Positions 43,301 to 54,100 of a DNA stretch of 64,000 nt are shown here, in pieces. The notes beneath the pieces are model-generated. The model was not told the origin of the DNA. It saw nothing but the letters and a program-made list of their open reading frames with translations, and did no database searches. Origin of the DNA: Liolophura sinensis (lineage: Eukaryota; Mollusca; Polyplacophora; Chitonida; Chitonidae); NCBI RefSeq assembly GCF_032854445.1, contig NC_088303.1:17553501-17617500 (forward strand). Reading direction: 5' to 3'. A program made the position numbers and the translations under genes. Each line of letters starts with the position of its first letter. Position 1 is the first letter of the stretch.

Positions 43301-46300
43301 GGTAGTGACTACCAGTAAGCTGAAGCAAATAAAAACATACATAAAGGCATGTTACAAAGGCTTACAAAAGACAAGTGGTAAATGAAGCTCAGAGCACCTA
43401 AGTATCTACACAATTTAATTTCGGCAAATTAAAAAACAGAAGTGTTCTCTTTCATGGAGCAAAGGCCATCCGTGGAATAAACTTAGGTCTAAATGTATAC
43501 TGGGACTAACTTTCACCATCCATTTATATCTATCATACAAGATGTTTATGTGAATAATGTCATGAGATTCCATGTCCAGAAATCACAATATAGAGGCTTG
43601 TGTGTGAATCCAGTCTGAACACAAAAGGGGACAGTTTGCTGTGAAGGGCATTGATAGTAAGGGACCAACTCTTGTTAACATTACTGGAATGTTAAAATAT
43701 TAGTATGAATGTATTCATATCTTATGGAAAATACTGTAAAGTGTCAACCAAACACTACAGGATTCATTAACCCTATATATGGCAGTATGTATTATGGCTA
43801 AATGGCAAAGTATTCATATTTAAATGTACACATCTCATTGAGACCACATCTTATTCCAGGCAGCTTTTGGAAGCCCATAATATTATACATATTTATGAAG
43901 CATATAACCCGGACTACAAAATAAGCTATAGTTTGGTACGGTGGCGCCCCCTATATGGTCATGTGATCCAAGATGGCCGCCTCGTTTATTATGGAATAAT
44001 TAATACCATGAGGTTACCAACCCTCATCACACCTTAGTGCTTGCCCAAATTGAAAAACAGACATACTCATTTTGTAGGAAATGTATTCAGCTTTCAGAAA
44101 ATCACAAGGTTTTATGTAAAATACTTCATATTTCCTCAGTTATTGGCCAAATAAAACAATTACGCATACTATCATTTGTTCGTTTTTGTCATTTCAGTGT
44201 TCAGTTCATGTTGACAACATCATGTATAATGTTCTGTAATGAAATCAGTCATTCAGGGAATTCTTATTCAAAGTCACTGTATGATACACACTTTGTAACA
44301 CTGTGTTACAATAATTTACAGTTACATTTCGCGCTCATCGAGTACCCCTGGAGCGACACGTCGTTTTCGACCGACGCGTGCAGGTCTCGGGTAATGTTCA
44401 AGATTTGGCTCACAGTTTGCGTGACATCCAACGTTACACCCTGGGCACCAATGCCGTGATCGCTTTCTCACCCCATCACTATATCGGTCACTACACACCA
44501 CACAGTCTCTCTCTTTCCTTCCATCAAGAAGTTTGAGGTGATGCTCTGGAGCAGGGGGCGTTGCAGGCGGCTGCTTCTCCAAACTGCCACAGAGAGACTC
44601 AACAATTGCCACAACAAAACCGTGCTTGTCTAACATTTTTTCTCGATCAGTGTTGAGCTTGTACACTTCATAGGAGTTCAAAATTGCTATGTCAAGTAGG
44701 TTTCTGAAAATTTTGACCCAGTAGCGATGTGTCGGACGCTCAGCTGCAATGTGACAGATCTTCTTATCACTGAGGTCTACTCCCCCAATATGAACGTTGT
44801 AGTGAAACACCATCGCTGGTTTCTGCTTCACCTTGCCTCGGACTTCCTTCTCTACATTCTCTGCCTTATGAAAGGTGCTAAGAAGAATTACTGGTTTCCT
44901 CTGGCTTTTTTCTCCCGAAAAGTAACAGTCAAAATGTTGTCTTTCCTTGCATACAGAGTTTCACCTGGCTGTAGTCTGGCATTGGCGACGTCCTTTGAAA
45001 GCCCTTTACTATTTACACGCACAGTTCCTGTGAGCAGTGTTTTCTGCTCAAAAAGAGCTTCAGCCAGCTTTGGTTTGGTATAGAAATTGTCCGTAAACAA
45101 ATGGTACCCTTTGTTAAGGAGGTTACAAACTTCCATCAGTCTCATGACAACGCCGTGAGCTTGGCCATCATCGTAGACAACATTTAACTCCTTACCCGCA
45201 GTTCAACGTGACAGACATAACCGTTTGTGTCGCATAGCTCAAACCTTTTCACACCAAACCTAGCGTGTCGCTTGTTTGGCATGCACTGGATGTACACACA
45301 TCTGTTTTTCATGCCGATCATGCTTTCGTCAATCGAGATTTCTCGGGTTGGTGTGTAATACTTTTTGAAAGCTGCATTCAGCTAGTCTAGAACTGGACGC
45401 ACTTTAAACCAGGGGTCGTGACCTTCCTCTCCCCGTTCTGCCTGCTGAGTTCGTTCGCAAACATGAAACATTCTGGTCATGAGTAGAAAAAAATTTTGTG
45501 ACATTACCGAATTGAAGTACGGCGTCTGCTGGGATGGTTTTGACATCCCAGTACGAAGCGAGTTGTGTTTTACGAATCAGTCCCATGTTTATGCACAACC
45601 CCAGAAATTTTTTCATTTCCACCACTCCTATCCCATTTTCTGGCCATTTCTTAAAACGTGAGGCTTGGCGAGTGTCAATCCAGTGAACAGTGCTGGGCTC
45701 GTTTAGAAAATTACATGCGTATGCATTTGTCTCTCGAACCAAATGAACAAACATGTCCTCGTCAAAATACAAACTGAAATATTCTATTGGGTCAGAGTTT
45801 CTAGCAGGTGCATTTCTAGGACCAGGATGTCGCACAGAAAAGTCTGGTACATGTATATCCAAATGATCCTCATTTTCCGGCTCCTGTACGATAATCCACG
45901 GGTTATCGGAGGTTGTGATGTTATTTTGTGCCTCGCAATCGCCGCTCCTCACCAAAACATGTCCGTCCCCATCTTCCCTCACTGCATCCGAAATTCGGCC
46001 ATTTCCCTCGGAATCTGAACTCAAATTATCAATGACATCGAATTCTGAATCACTGCCATCATTTGGCATATCAAAGTCACTATCGCTGTCACTTTCTCCT
46101 TCGCCTGTGACCCAAGAAAACACTTCAAAGACACCAGCTCTTCGCCGGCTCGGATCTGCATCCGCCATTTTGTAATCAACCTCGTTATCGTAAAACACGG
46201 TCTACAATTTGGGTTTAAAACAAATTCTGTCATTGGTCACTCAAATCCTTCTTCAATAATAAAGCCAAATGTACAGGACCATTCAAATATCGTTTTAGAA

Positions 46301-48152
46301 AGGCATTCGACATATTAGTCTACAGACAAATGCCAATCAAAAACGGGCCGACTAAATCGGCCCTAGCATTTCTGTAGCGAGAAACGGGCCGATGACATCG
46401 GCCTGTACCATAACTAGGGTTAAGTCTGAGTACATTTACTGTGTCTTCTCGTGGCAGGGCGAGTCCATCGTCAAAGTGCTGCCAACACTGAAATATCATG
46501 CCACAGATATTAGGCATGGCACTCCACCCAGCCACATTATACTGACACCGTGCTGTTTCCTTGCTCTATTAACCTCTCAGTATGAATACCAAGCAGGACA
46601 GCAAGAAGTACCACTTCTAAGGTATTTAGTACCATGTTGCATTATGTGCAAGCCTTTATTTTCATTTGCTACCACATTCTACACTGATTCTGGCAACTTC
46701 GTCAAAACCTATTCCAAGTTTAGTACCATAATTCTGTTGCCTCAAAGGCTTTGAAGCATGTAAAAGAATGCAGAGTTTGAGGACTCCATGTACATTAACA
46801 ATGAGAAAAATAAACAAAGTATATTTATTGCAATAAAAAAACAATAATATATTAGTTTGAATGTGACTCTTTTACAAGAATCCAAGTAGATTCTCATAGT
46901 TTTAGTTTACAAAGTTGTGAGAATTAGAGTCCCATCAAGAGTGAAGCCCTGATTTGCTAATTTACTCTTTTATTTTAAGGTTTGAAAATAGCTCCAGAGG
47001 TTTGAGAAAATGATTTTAGAAAGCAACATTAAAGTTATAAAAATCTTTTCCTTGATAATAATTGGGGATAATCAATAACCTTTGACTCTCGTTTTCAATT
47101 GTTTTTAAGACTTTAAATAAAGACTTAGTCATACTTTAAAATTCATTGGTAAAGTTGTAAAATTCATTTTCAAAGGTGTATAGAAGGACTATCCTCTGAC
47201 AAAGCTTAAAATACAATTTTCATTACCACCTGGTAGGTTCTTCAAATGCATATGATGCAAAACTAATCACTACTTACCATCTTGTTTCTCGAACAGAACT
47301 AGAATTACTATAGCCTATTTGCATATGTATGCATATAGAGAATTGGACAAATATGTAATCTGTCAGGGTATTTCTGAAGTTGAAGTGGATTTTCTCATAT
47401 GAAATATTTTAGGCCTATCTTTAACCTAAATAAGTCCAGGGCAAACGAGAGTAAATTTTTGAAAATAGTACCTCTGATAGGTTGAGGCCCAATCACTTCT
47501 TCTCTTGGGACTTTTTTCACCTTTTTACATGGGCAGTCTGCTTTAACACAAGTGAACAGCACTTCTCTAATGGTGTCCTCATTCATGCCAAACTCACGCT
47601 TGCCCATCGTGTACTTCTCTCGCATCTATTTTAACAAACAAAAGTAGGCAAGTAAGAAAAGATTAAAAGTAATGAACAATTTCAGCCATCAAAAATCACA
47701 TCTTAATTGTCCCTAAAAAAGTATTTTTATTCAAATTTTTATTTTCATCGGACTGGCAATACAAGGGAGATGTTAGCTACACATACCTTTCTCAATGTGA
47801 CCGAAAAACTAAGATGAGTTCCCAGAAATGACTCGTTCATTTGCCTGACAGCCGATTCAAAATCTTCTCGACATAAAATTTCTTTTCCATTCCTTTTCAG
47901 CAGAAGGACATTGTCAGTCTCTCGAAGTGTCATCCTTTTCGCCCAACCTAAAAAGCGGCCAGACAACCCATAGCCATGTTTATGCTTACTCTGAGGTGAA
48001 TCTAGCAAATTTGCTTGTTTCAGTTCGCTTTTTGACGGTCGAAGTTTTGTTGTTAAATATCGCACAAATAAATTGTACTGTTCTCGCGACAGTGTGCCTC
48101 CACGTTTAAGTTTCGGTGACGGTGTTGTCTCTCCTCCACCCTTTTTGTCCAT
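40348..48152 (-). CDS. Uncharacterised seven-exon gene
   Basis: Not recognised. Minus-strand exons: 47787-48152 (start MDKKGGGETT; 122 codons), 47472-47625, 42288-43172, 41406 or 41410-41528, 41191-41307, 40879-40997, 40348-40499 (stop TGA). The first four splice phases agree (0, 1, 1). The N-terminal part has basic residues and a LSREQYNLFVRYLTTKLRPS segment, exon 2 has a CVKADCPCKK cysteine cluster, exon 3 is low-complexity and Ser/Asn/Thr-rich, and exons 4-7 are helical-looking (FWIENFTAWLKD; MPVLFKLLTTYG; AHAESLIQKCKAIACLRE). Joining exons 4-5 and 5-6 needs weaker donors than the obvious ones, so the 3' half of the model is uncertain. The piggyBac insertion lies in intron 2. A nuclear protein is possible but unproven. 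Confidence 0.7.
42288..43172 (-). CDS. Large 885-bp internal exon of the unknown gene
   Basis: Acceptor TTTTTGTCAG, then open for 295 codons from ETKSCSSLPNKT to DMWYFYQ, with donor GTAACT at phase 1. Enriched in Ser, Asn, Thr and Gln, so probably disordered. Short ordered-looking parts are LNLADIVNLASQTMG, LYRICANQQVLNNALSLASP and FTSLSVFAEALGGQTGL. No known domain seen. Confidence 0.85.
43771..46419 (-). mobile_element. piggyBac element, 2649 bp, complete with TTAA duplication and inverted ends
   Basis: TTAA at 43767-43770 and at 46420-46423. The ends read inward CCCTATATATGGCAG on the left and CCCTAGTTATGGTAC on the right: terminal inverted repeats of about 14 bp with four mismatches. The transposase runs leftward and takes up most of the element. 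Near the right end are two short palindromes, GGGCCGACTAAATCGGCCC (46347-46365) and GGCCGATGACATCGGCC. Inserted in intron 2 of the unknown gene, same strand. Confidence 0.95.
44322..46168 (-). pseudogene. piggyBac transposase, frame-broken
   Basis: Start MADADPSRRR followed by an acidic N-terminus. DDE_Tnp_1_7 catalytic region: ISIDESM near 45335, HLFTDNFYT near 45090 and GVDLSDKK near 44785 supply the three expected aspartates. The C-terminal cysteine-rich finger is intact in pattern: CVVC, WCPGCNVGCH, then NCEPNLEHYP, ending at 44322. Breaks: frame change near 45480, an internal TAG near 45385, frame changes near 45200 and 44850. It cannot make a full transposase, but decay is slight, so the insertion is fairly recent. 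Confidence 0.92.
46424..46640 (+). repeat. Dispersed repeat family B, copy adjoining the piggyBac
   Basis: TGTGTCTTCTCGTGGCAGGG, TTATACTGACA and CAGCAAGAAGTACCACTTCT match 7115-7250 in order. The copy begins right at the piggyBac target site. Confidence 0.55.
46641..47471. other. Rest of intron 2 of the unknown gene, no feature seen
   Basis: 830 bp, AT-rich; no repeat or exon recognised. Confidence 0.5.
47787..48152 (-). CDS. First coding exon of the unknown gene
   Basis: ATG at 48152, 122 codons, donor GTATGT at phase 0. Upstream (48153-48300) is CpG-containing and probably holds the promoter. Exon 2 starts MREKYTMGKREFGMNE directly after TAG, in phase. Confidence 0.85.
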
Positions 48153-48948
48153 CGTTGAAGATTTTCAGTTTTATGTAAACCAGTTCGTGAAGAAAGTCGC
48201 AAATTGATGGTTTCTATACTAGCAGACGCCACTCACTTTCGAGCCTTCTAAAACACCAACTTTTGGCGCCAGCTTTACTTTGAGGGACCATACACAATGA
48301 CCAACATTTGGATAAAAACCTACCACAAACTTGACTTTCTTTCGAAACTATATACACTTGTGTGAACTTTTAAGTGTATGTATGTCGTCGGATGTTACGA
48401 CGTATAGCTGTAAATAGTAAATAGCTAATAATGCGGGAATACAACTTAAATAATTGTATAAATAATAACCAAGAAGGCCCATCATCCTGAGAGTGAGACA
48501 TCCCATCCTTAGCCTGGACTCATTTTTACCGATAAAATGACCGTTTCATTTCGATTCATTCAAACATAAATTTAAAAAATGTGCATATTGGCAGATCCTC
48601 TTCATGATATCTCATGTATCTGAACTTTAATCAAACAATGTTTGTGTTATTTTACGACTTTGCTGTAATTGAGAAGAGATCCCTAAACGGTAGTCGTAAA
48701 TGAGGTGTAACGTTCCAATTTATGATAGTAATGGCAGCCTGCATGGACAAAAACAGAACAGCGATTTCTTAGTTTTTGTCCTGTTCAGTTATGTCTGCAG
48801 AAATGATCGTTTCAACATGACAGGGGACATGCAACAGGGCACTTTGTTCGGTTTGGTGAGAATAACAGTGAATGAGTCATTAACTTAAGGAAACCCTCTC
48901 TGGACTGTCAGCTGTTGTTGTTGTCACTTAGTGACAGGTGCATGGCTA

Positions 48949-49082
48949 TTTCAACTTCTCTCTTTATACTGGCCATACACTGGGCGTGAAACTGTGTGAA
49001 ACTGTGTAGGCTTTACTGTAGGTTCCCCCGTATGGCTATAATACCCTACTTGTCTAGTATAAAGAGAGGAGTTGAAATATCC
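48949..49082. mobile_element. Small foldback / MITE-like element, about 134 bp
   Basis: Arms ATTTCAACTTCTCTCTTTAT and ATAAAGAGAGGAGTTGAAAT are inverted copies of each other over 20 bases with one mismatch, with a spacer of about 80 bp. A possible TA duplication flanks them. No coding capacity. Confidence 0.7.
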
Positions 49083-49185
49083 AGCTGGAGCTAGGATTTA
49101 TGAAAGTTACATGGATCTGCAGCTGAGCGCGTAGTCCAAGTCCACTGATTAGTAGGTTGAGAAATATTTGGATACACCATAAACA

Positions 49186-49203
49186 TGGCTGCTCAGCCTC
49201 AGG
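49186..49203 (+). CDS. Possible first coding exon of the C2H2 membrane protein
   Basis: AAAC then ATG GCT in good context, encoding MAAQPQ up to CAG followed by GTCAGA, a possible donor at phase 0 matching the exon at 51175. The result would start MAAQPQGVLIITTWIGVHGS, a short signal-peptide-like start. Other first exons further upstream are equally possible. Confidence 0.25.
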
Positions 49204-49299
49204 TCAGAGACTCAGCTATTCCTCTTACCTCTTACTGGCGAAATCCACATGGTAACATCTCCCCATTCATTTACCTCACATAATTTTCTAATGGTAATC

Positions 49300-49545
49300 C
49301 AATAAGGGGTTAGCATGCCAGCGCAGTGCAATGACCCAGGAGCCTCTCACCAATGCAGTTGCTGGGAATTCAAGTCTACCTCATGCTGTGTTCCTCTCTG
49401 GCTGTATATGGGAAGGTCTGGATGATCATGGGTTTCCCCTAAACTCTGCCCGATTTCCTCCCAGCATAATGCTGACTGCTGTCGTATAAGTAAAAAATTC
49501 TTGAGTGCGCCATACAACACCAATCAAGTAGGTAAATAAATCCAA
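49300..49545 (+). mobile_element. SINE family 1 copy
   Basis: Head diverged (GGGGTTAGCATGCCAGCGCA), then CCTCTCACCAATGCAGTTGC, GGAATTCAAGTC, GATGATCATGGGTTTCCCC and end CGTATAAGTAAAAAATTCTTG. Confidence 0.87.
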
Positions 49546-49565
49546 TAAAGTATCATTTCTAAAAA

Positions 49566-49722
49566 TTCCAGGGGTCTGCAGCAACCTGCGGATGATCATG
49601 GGTTTCCCCCGGACTCTTCCCAGTTTCCTCCAACCATAATGCTGGCCGCCATCGTATAAGTGAAATATTCTTGAATATGGCGTAAAACACCAATCAAATA
49701 AATAAATAAATAAATAAAGATT
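49566..49722 (+). mobile_element. SINE family 1, 3' half
   Basis: From GGGTCTGCAGCAACCTGCGG through GCTGGCCGCCATCGTATAAG to ATGGCGTAAAACACCAATCA and the tail AAATAAATAAATAAATAAAT. No head. Close behind another copy in the same orientation. Confidence 0.9.
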
Positions 49723-51174
49723 CCAGGCTATGTGGTACTGCCATGTTTCAAGACGGTGGCCACGTAATTAAGCTAATTAAATTTTGTGAACGTGCTCATG
49801 AGCAGACTTTAGTGTGGTAGTTTTGCTTCTCTGACATTGATCTTTTAGCACTTGCAATACTTTGGCAGTGCAGATGTTTTATTATTTGGGATGGGGTAAT
49901 TGATTAACATCACAATTTTGCACTAATCTGCAATAATAAACATCGGATATTGGAATCCAGGAGTTTGACTGTTGGTAATGATTCAAGTATTCATGTTTAA
50001 ATGATGAGACAAATGGAATCTGTCATTGGTGACAGCAGAGCCTGGAGGCTTTTTCCCTGAGATTGGATACCTCATTGGATTACCATTACAAAATAGTATG
50101 TGTCTATGGGAAGGGTGGATGTTAGGATGTGGATTGACCAGCTGGGTAAGTGGAGAGCTTATTCACCCAAACCTGTTTTTCACTATTCAGCGATTGGCAG
50201 AGTCTCTGACTAGAGGTTGAGCAGCCATGACTGCGACGTATCTAAATATTTCTCAATCTAGATGTCAATTTACTCCGACATACTGCCCAGTTTGCCCAGG
50301 ACAGTCTAACAACTTTGGAAGTTCATATTTCTCAACTTTTTCTCTTGCAAATTAGATCCCTTTACATATTTGCCACTTTCCATTAACTACCCAAACACCA
50401 CCCACATCCTCACATGTTAGTAATGCAGATAAGTGATGTCATTGCTTTTTTTTTCTCCAGTTGTAAAAATACAAGGAAAAAACTATGCTGGCACTTGTGA
50501 TTATGAGTTCAATTTTGTCAAAACATATAATAATCTCTCAACATGGAACTTAATCAAAAACAGCCTAAAAAAGGTGGAGAACAACTCTAAAAATAGATCT
50601 GGCAGTGTTCAGTACTTTTGGGGAAGAAATGCAGTAAACCCAACATAAACAAACAAAATACTTCTAACTACATCACCTGATATAAAATTCTGTGAAAATG
50701 TTAATTATGTACTGCTTTAGACTCATACATGTGGTCATATGTGGGTTCATGTGGGATAATAATGAAGAAGTCACCACTGGGTGATAAATGTAAGAGGCTT
50801 CACATTTGACTCAGTTGTATGTGGTGATACCCCAACTTCTTCACAGTTGTATAATGCGTATCTTGCATTGTGTAATAAACATATATCTCAAACCCCTCCC
50901 CTTAGTAGCGACAATCGCTGACTTTATTCCAGTTCCAGTCTGTGAGTATTTCCTGGCTAGATTTGGCAAAACGCATTTATAATTTTGTAAAAAAAAAGAC
51001 AAAAATGTGCCAAATGAAGCTCATTGACATTCTTGTCTGATTGATCAAACCTCTCTCCATTTCAGTTACAAACCTTTTGATATGAAGTACAGCTCTGCTG
51101 GTATTGTTTTACTGATTTGAGAGTTTTTTGAGAGTTTAGGGGTCATTAATCCCTATCATTATATTTCCATATAG

Positions 51175-54100
51175 GGTGTTTTGATCATAACGACATGGAT
51201 TGGAGTTCATGGTTCCTGTTTGCGAGAGCAGTCCAGAACTGTGCGACAGGTGGTCAGACAGGTATGTAAAATATCTGTATTATCTTCAGAAGATCAGGCA
51301 ATATCAGGTGTGTATAAAAACCTATAGTTATCTGCAGGCTGCCAGCTAACCAGGCAATGTCAAATGTGTAAAAACACCTATAGTTATCTGCAGACTGCCA
51401 GCGGATCAGGCAATGTCAGGTGTGTAAAAAAAAATCTATAGTGATCTGTAGGCTGCCAGCAGATCAGGCAGTGTCAAGTATATATTAAGAAAGCCCATTG
51501 TTAGCTACAGCAGATCAGGCAATGCCAGGTGTGTATTAAGAAATCCCATTGTTAGCTACAGCAGAGTAGGCAATGCCAGGTGTGTATTAAGAAATGCCAT
51601 CATTAGCTACAGCAGATCAGACAATGCCAGGTGTGTATTAAGAAATGCCATCGTTAGCTACAGCAGATCAGACAATGCCAGGTGTGTATTAAGAAATCCC
51701 ATTGTTAGCTACAGCAGATCAGACAATGCCAGGTGTGTATTAAGAAATCCCATTGTTAGTTACACCAGATTGGGCATTGTTTTTTATACTGGCAACACTT
51801 GATATGCATCTCAGTGGAATGGCTGTAATTGTCAAAAAACTTGAAGTATAACTATGTCACTCCTCAGCTCTGTCAGTTACATAAATTTACGGAAGTTAAT
51901 TTACTTCCATAGTTTCTATATGTATTTGCCAGTTCAGTGAAGGTAAATTTTATTTCATGCTATCCTGCATGGTACGGGTTCAGGCAGCCATTTGACATAC
52001 TGTTCATGTTTTTACAATGAGATGGTATTGTTAGCTTTTCTTGTCATATGTTATATGCACACATGTATCTTGCTCTTTGCTCCTACAGGAAATTTTTTCC
52101 GCCTTTGCCAAGGTGGGGAACTCTGTTGATATTCCACCTAGTTGCCCTTTTCATCCAGATAGGGACATGTACCTGGTTCATGAGAACAATAAGGCCATGG
52201 AGAGCGTGTCACGCTGGGTGTGTCAGTTCTGCGGGAAGGGCTTCACTGCAGAGCACTTCCTAGATCGTCATTTCCAGAACAGGCACCCAGAACACGTTAG
52301 ACAGGTAGCTATAGGTGTATAAATCCATGTGGATTATTTTGCTTGAATTTTGAGTTGTACATACTTTGGTTGTGCTCAGCATGGAGGAATTATAGGTGAA
52401 GAACTGGCCAGGCTGAAATATCGCTGAAAGTAAAGATGAACCACAAGCAAACAAACAAACACACTACTTTGATTATTAGAATGACAATTTGTGACAAACA
52501 TCAACCATGATAAATGTTATATAAAAGTCTAAAATTTCAATTCTGTTTAATATTTATGTATGTTGATGAAAACGGTCTTAACAGGGTTATTGTACCACCT
52601 GCGGATGGTCATGGGTTTCCACTGGACACTTTCTGGTTTCTTCCCCCATAATACTGGCTGAATAAGTATAAGTGAGATATTCTTGAGTACACTGTAAAAC
52701 ACCAGTCAAATAAATAAATTAAAATGTTTTTTAATGTACTGGTATTTATTTTTTGAATTTTAATCTCAACCAAAAAAATACTGATTAGTATTATTTTTGA
52801 CACGTATTGCAGGGTAGAGAGATTGTGTGTCTATCTGATTACTGTGATATTTTCCGCTGTGATGTGATTGGAACAAAAAATAAGGTGGATTTCTGGCAGG
52901 TTGCATTATGTATTGAGGATGATTTGATAGATCTACGGAGGAAATGTGAGGTGAGTCTAATGTTGCACTATATTTGGGGGGTGAACTGCTGCCAGGTGGT
53001 TAAGGTGCTAACCTTTCATTCAGTATGACATACAGAGTGTGGGTTCAGACAGTCAGTAAGGTGGGTAATGGTACGAAGAACTTTGTCACCATGTTGACTG
53101 TAAGACTTTCAGTAAAACTGTCAGTAGCCAAGGTGTTTAGTGTGCCAGTGCAGTGCAGACCCAGGAGCCTCTCACAGGTGTTGTTGCTGGGCATTCAGCG
53201 CATACTGGCTTTCTCTCCTGCAGCACATAAGAAGGTTGGCCAGCAACTTGCGAATGATCATGGGTTTCCCCTGAGCTCTGCCTAGGTTTCTCCCACCATA
53301 ATGCCAGCCACCATTGTATGAGTGAAATGTTCTTAGTACTGTGTAAATCTCCAATCAAATAAAGAAATGAATAATGAATTAATTAGATTGGAGAACTGTA
53401 AATAGGTATCAAAGCCTAAGTTAAAGTAGTCTTGAAGAACCAGATGGCTAGGCCTGATAGTTTCCACTTCAACCAGTTGTGACATATCACAAATTCTGTG
53501 TAACTGGCTTCCTCTCCATTTGTATGTGAGAGGGTCTGCTGTGAGCTCAAGTCCAGCTCATGCTGGCTTCCTCTCCAGTTGTATGTGAGAGGGCCTGCTG
53601 TGAGCTCAAGTCCAGCTCATGCTGGCTTCCTCTCCAGTTGTGTGTGAGAGGGCCTGCTGTGAGCTCAAGTCCAGCTCATGCTGGCTTCCTCTCCAGTTGT
53701 ATGTGAGAGGGCCTGCTGTGAGCTCAAGTCCAGCTCATGCTGGCTTCCTCTCCAGTTGTATGTGAGAAGATCTGCTGTGAGCTCAAGTCCAGCTCATGCT
53801 GGCTTCCTCTCCAGTTGTATGTGAGAGGGCCTGCTGTGAGCTCAAGTCCAGCTCATGCTGGCTTCCTCTCCAGTTGTGTATGAGAAGGCCGGCTGTGAGC
53901 TCAAGTCCAGCTCATGCTGGCTTCCTCTCCAGTTGTATGTGAGAAGGTCTGCTGTGAGCTCAAGTCCAGCTCATGTTGGCTTCCTCTCCAGTTGTATGTG
54001 AGAAGGTCTGCTGTGAGCTCAAGTCCAGCTCATGCTGGCTTCCTCTGCAGTTGTATGTGAGAGGGCCTGCTGTGAGCTCAAGTCCAGCTCATGCTGGCTT

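Noticed and set aside
44037-44459. 140-codon plus-strand frame
   Set aside because: Antisense shadow overlapping the piggyBac transposase end.
48700-48888. 62-codon open frame (MRCNVPIYDSNG)
   Set aside because: No domain, no donor in a phase that fits the exon at 51175.
49186-49254. MAAQPQVRDSAIPLTSYWRN read through to donor GTAACA
   Set aside because: Phase 1 at that donor would put a stop soon after joining the next two exons; only the shorter phase-0 version is kept as a weak option.
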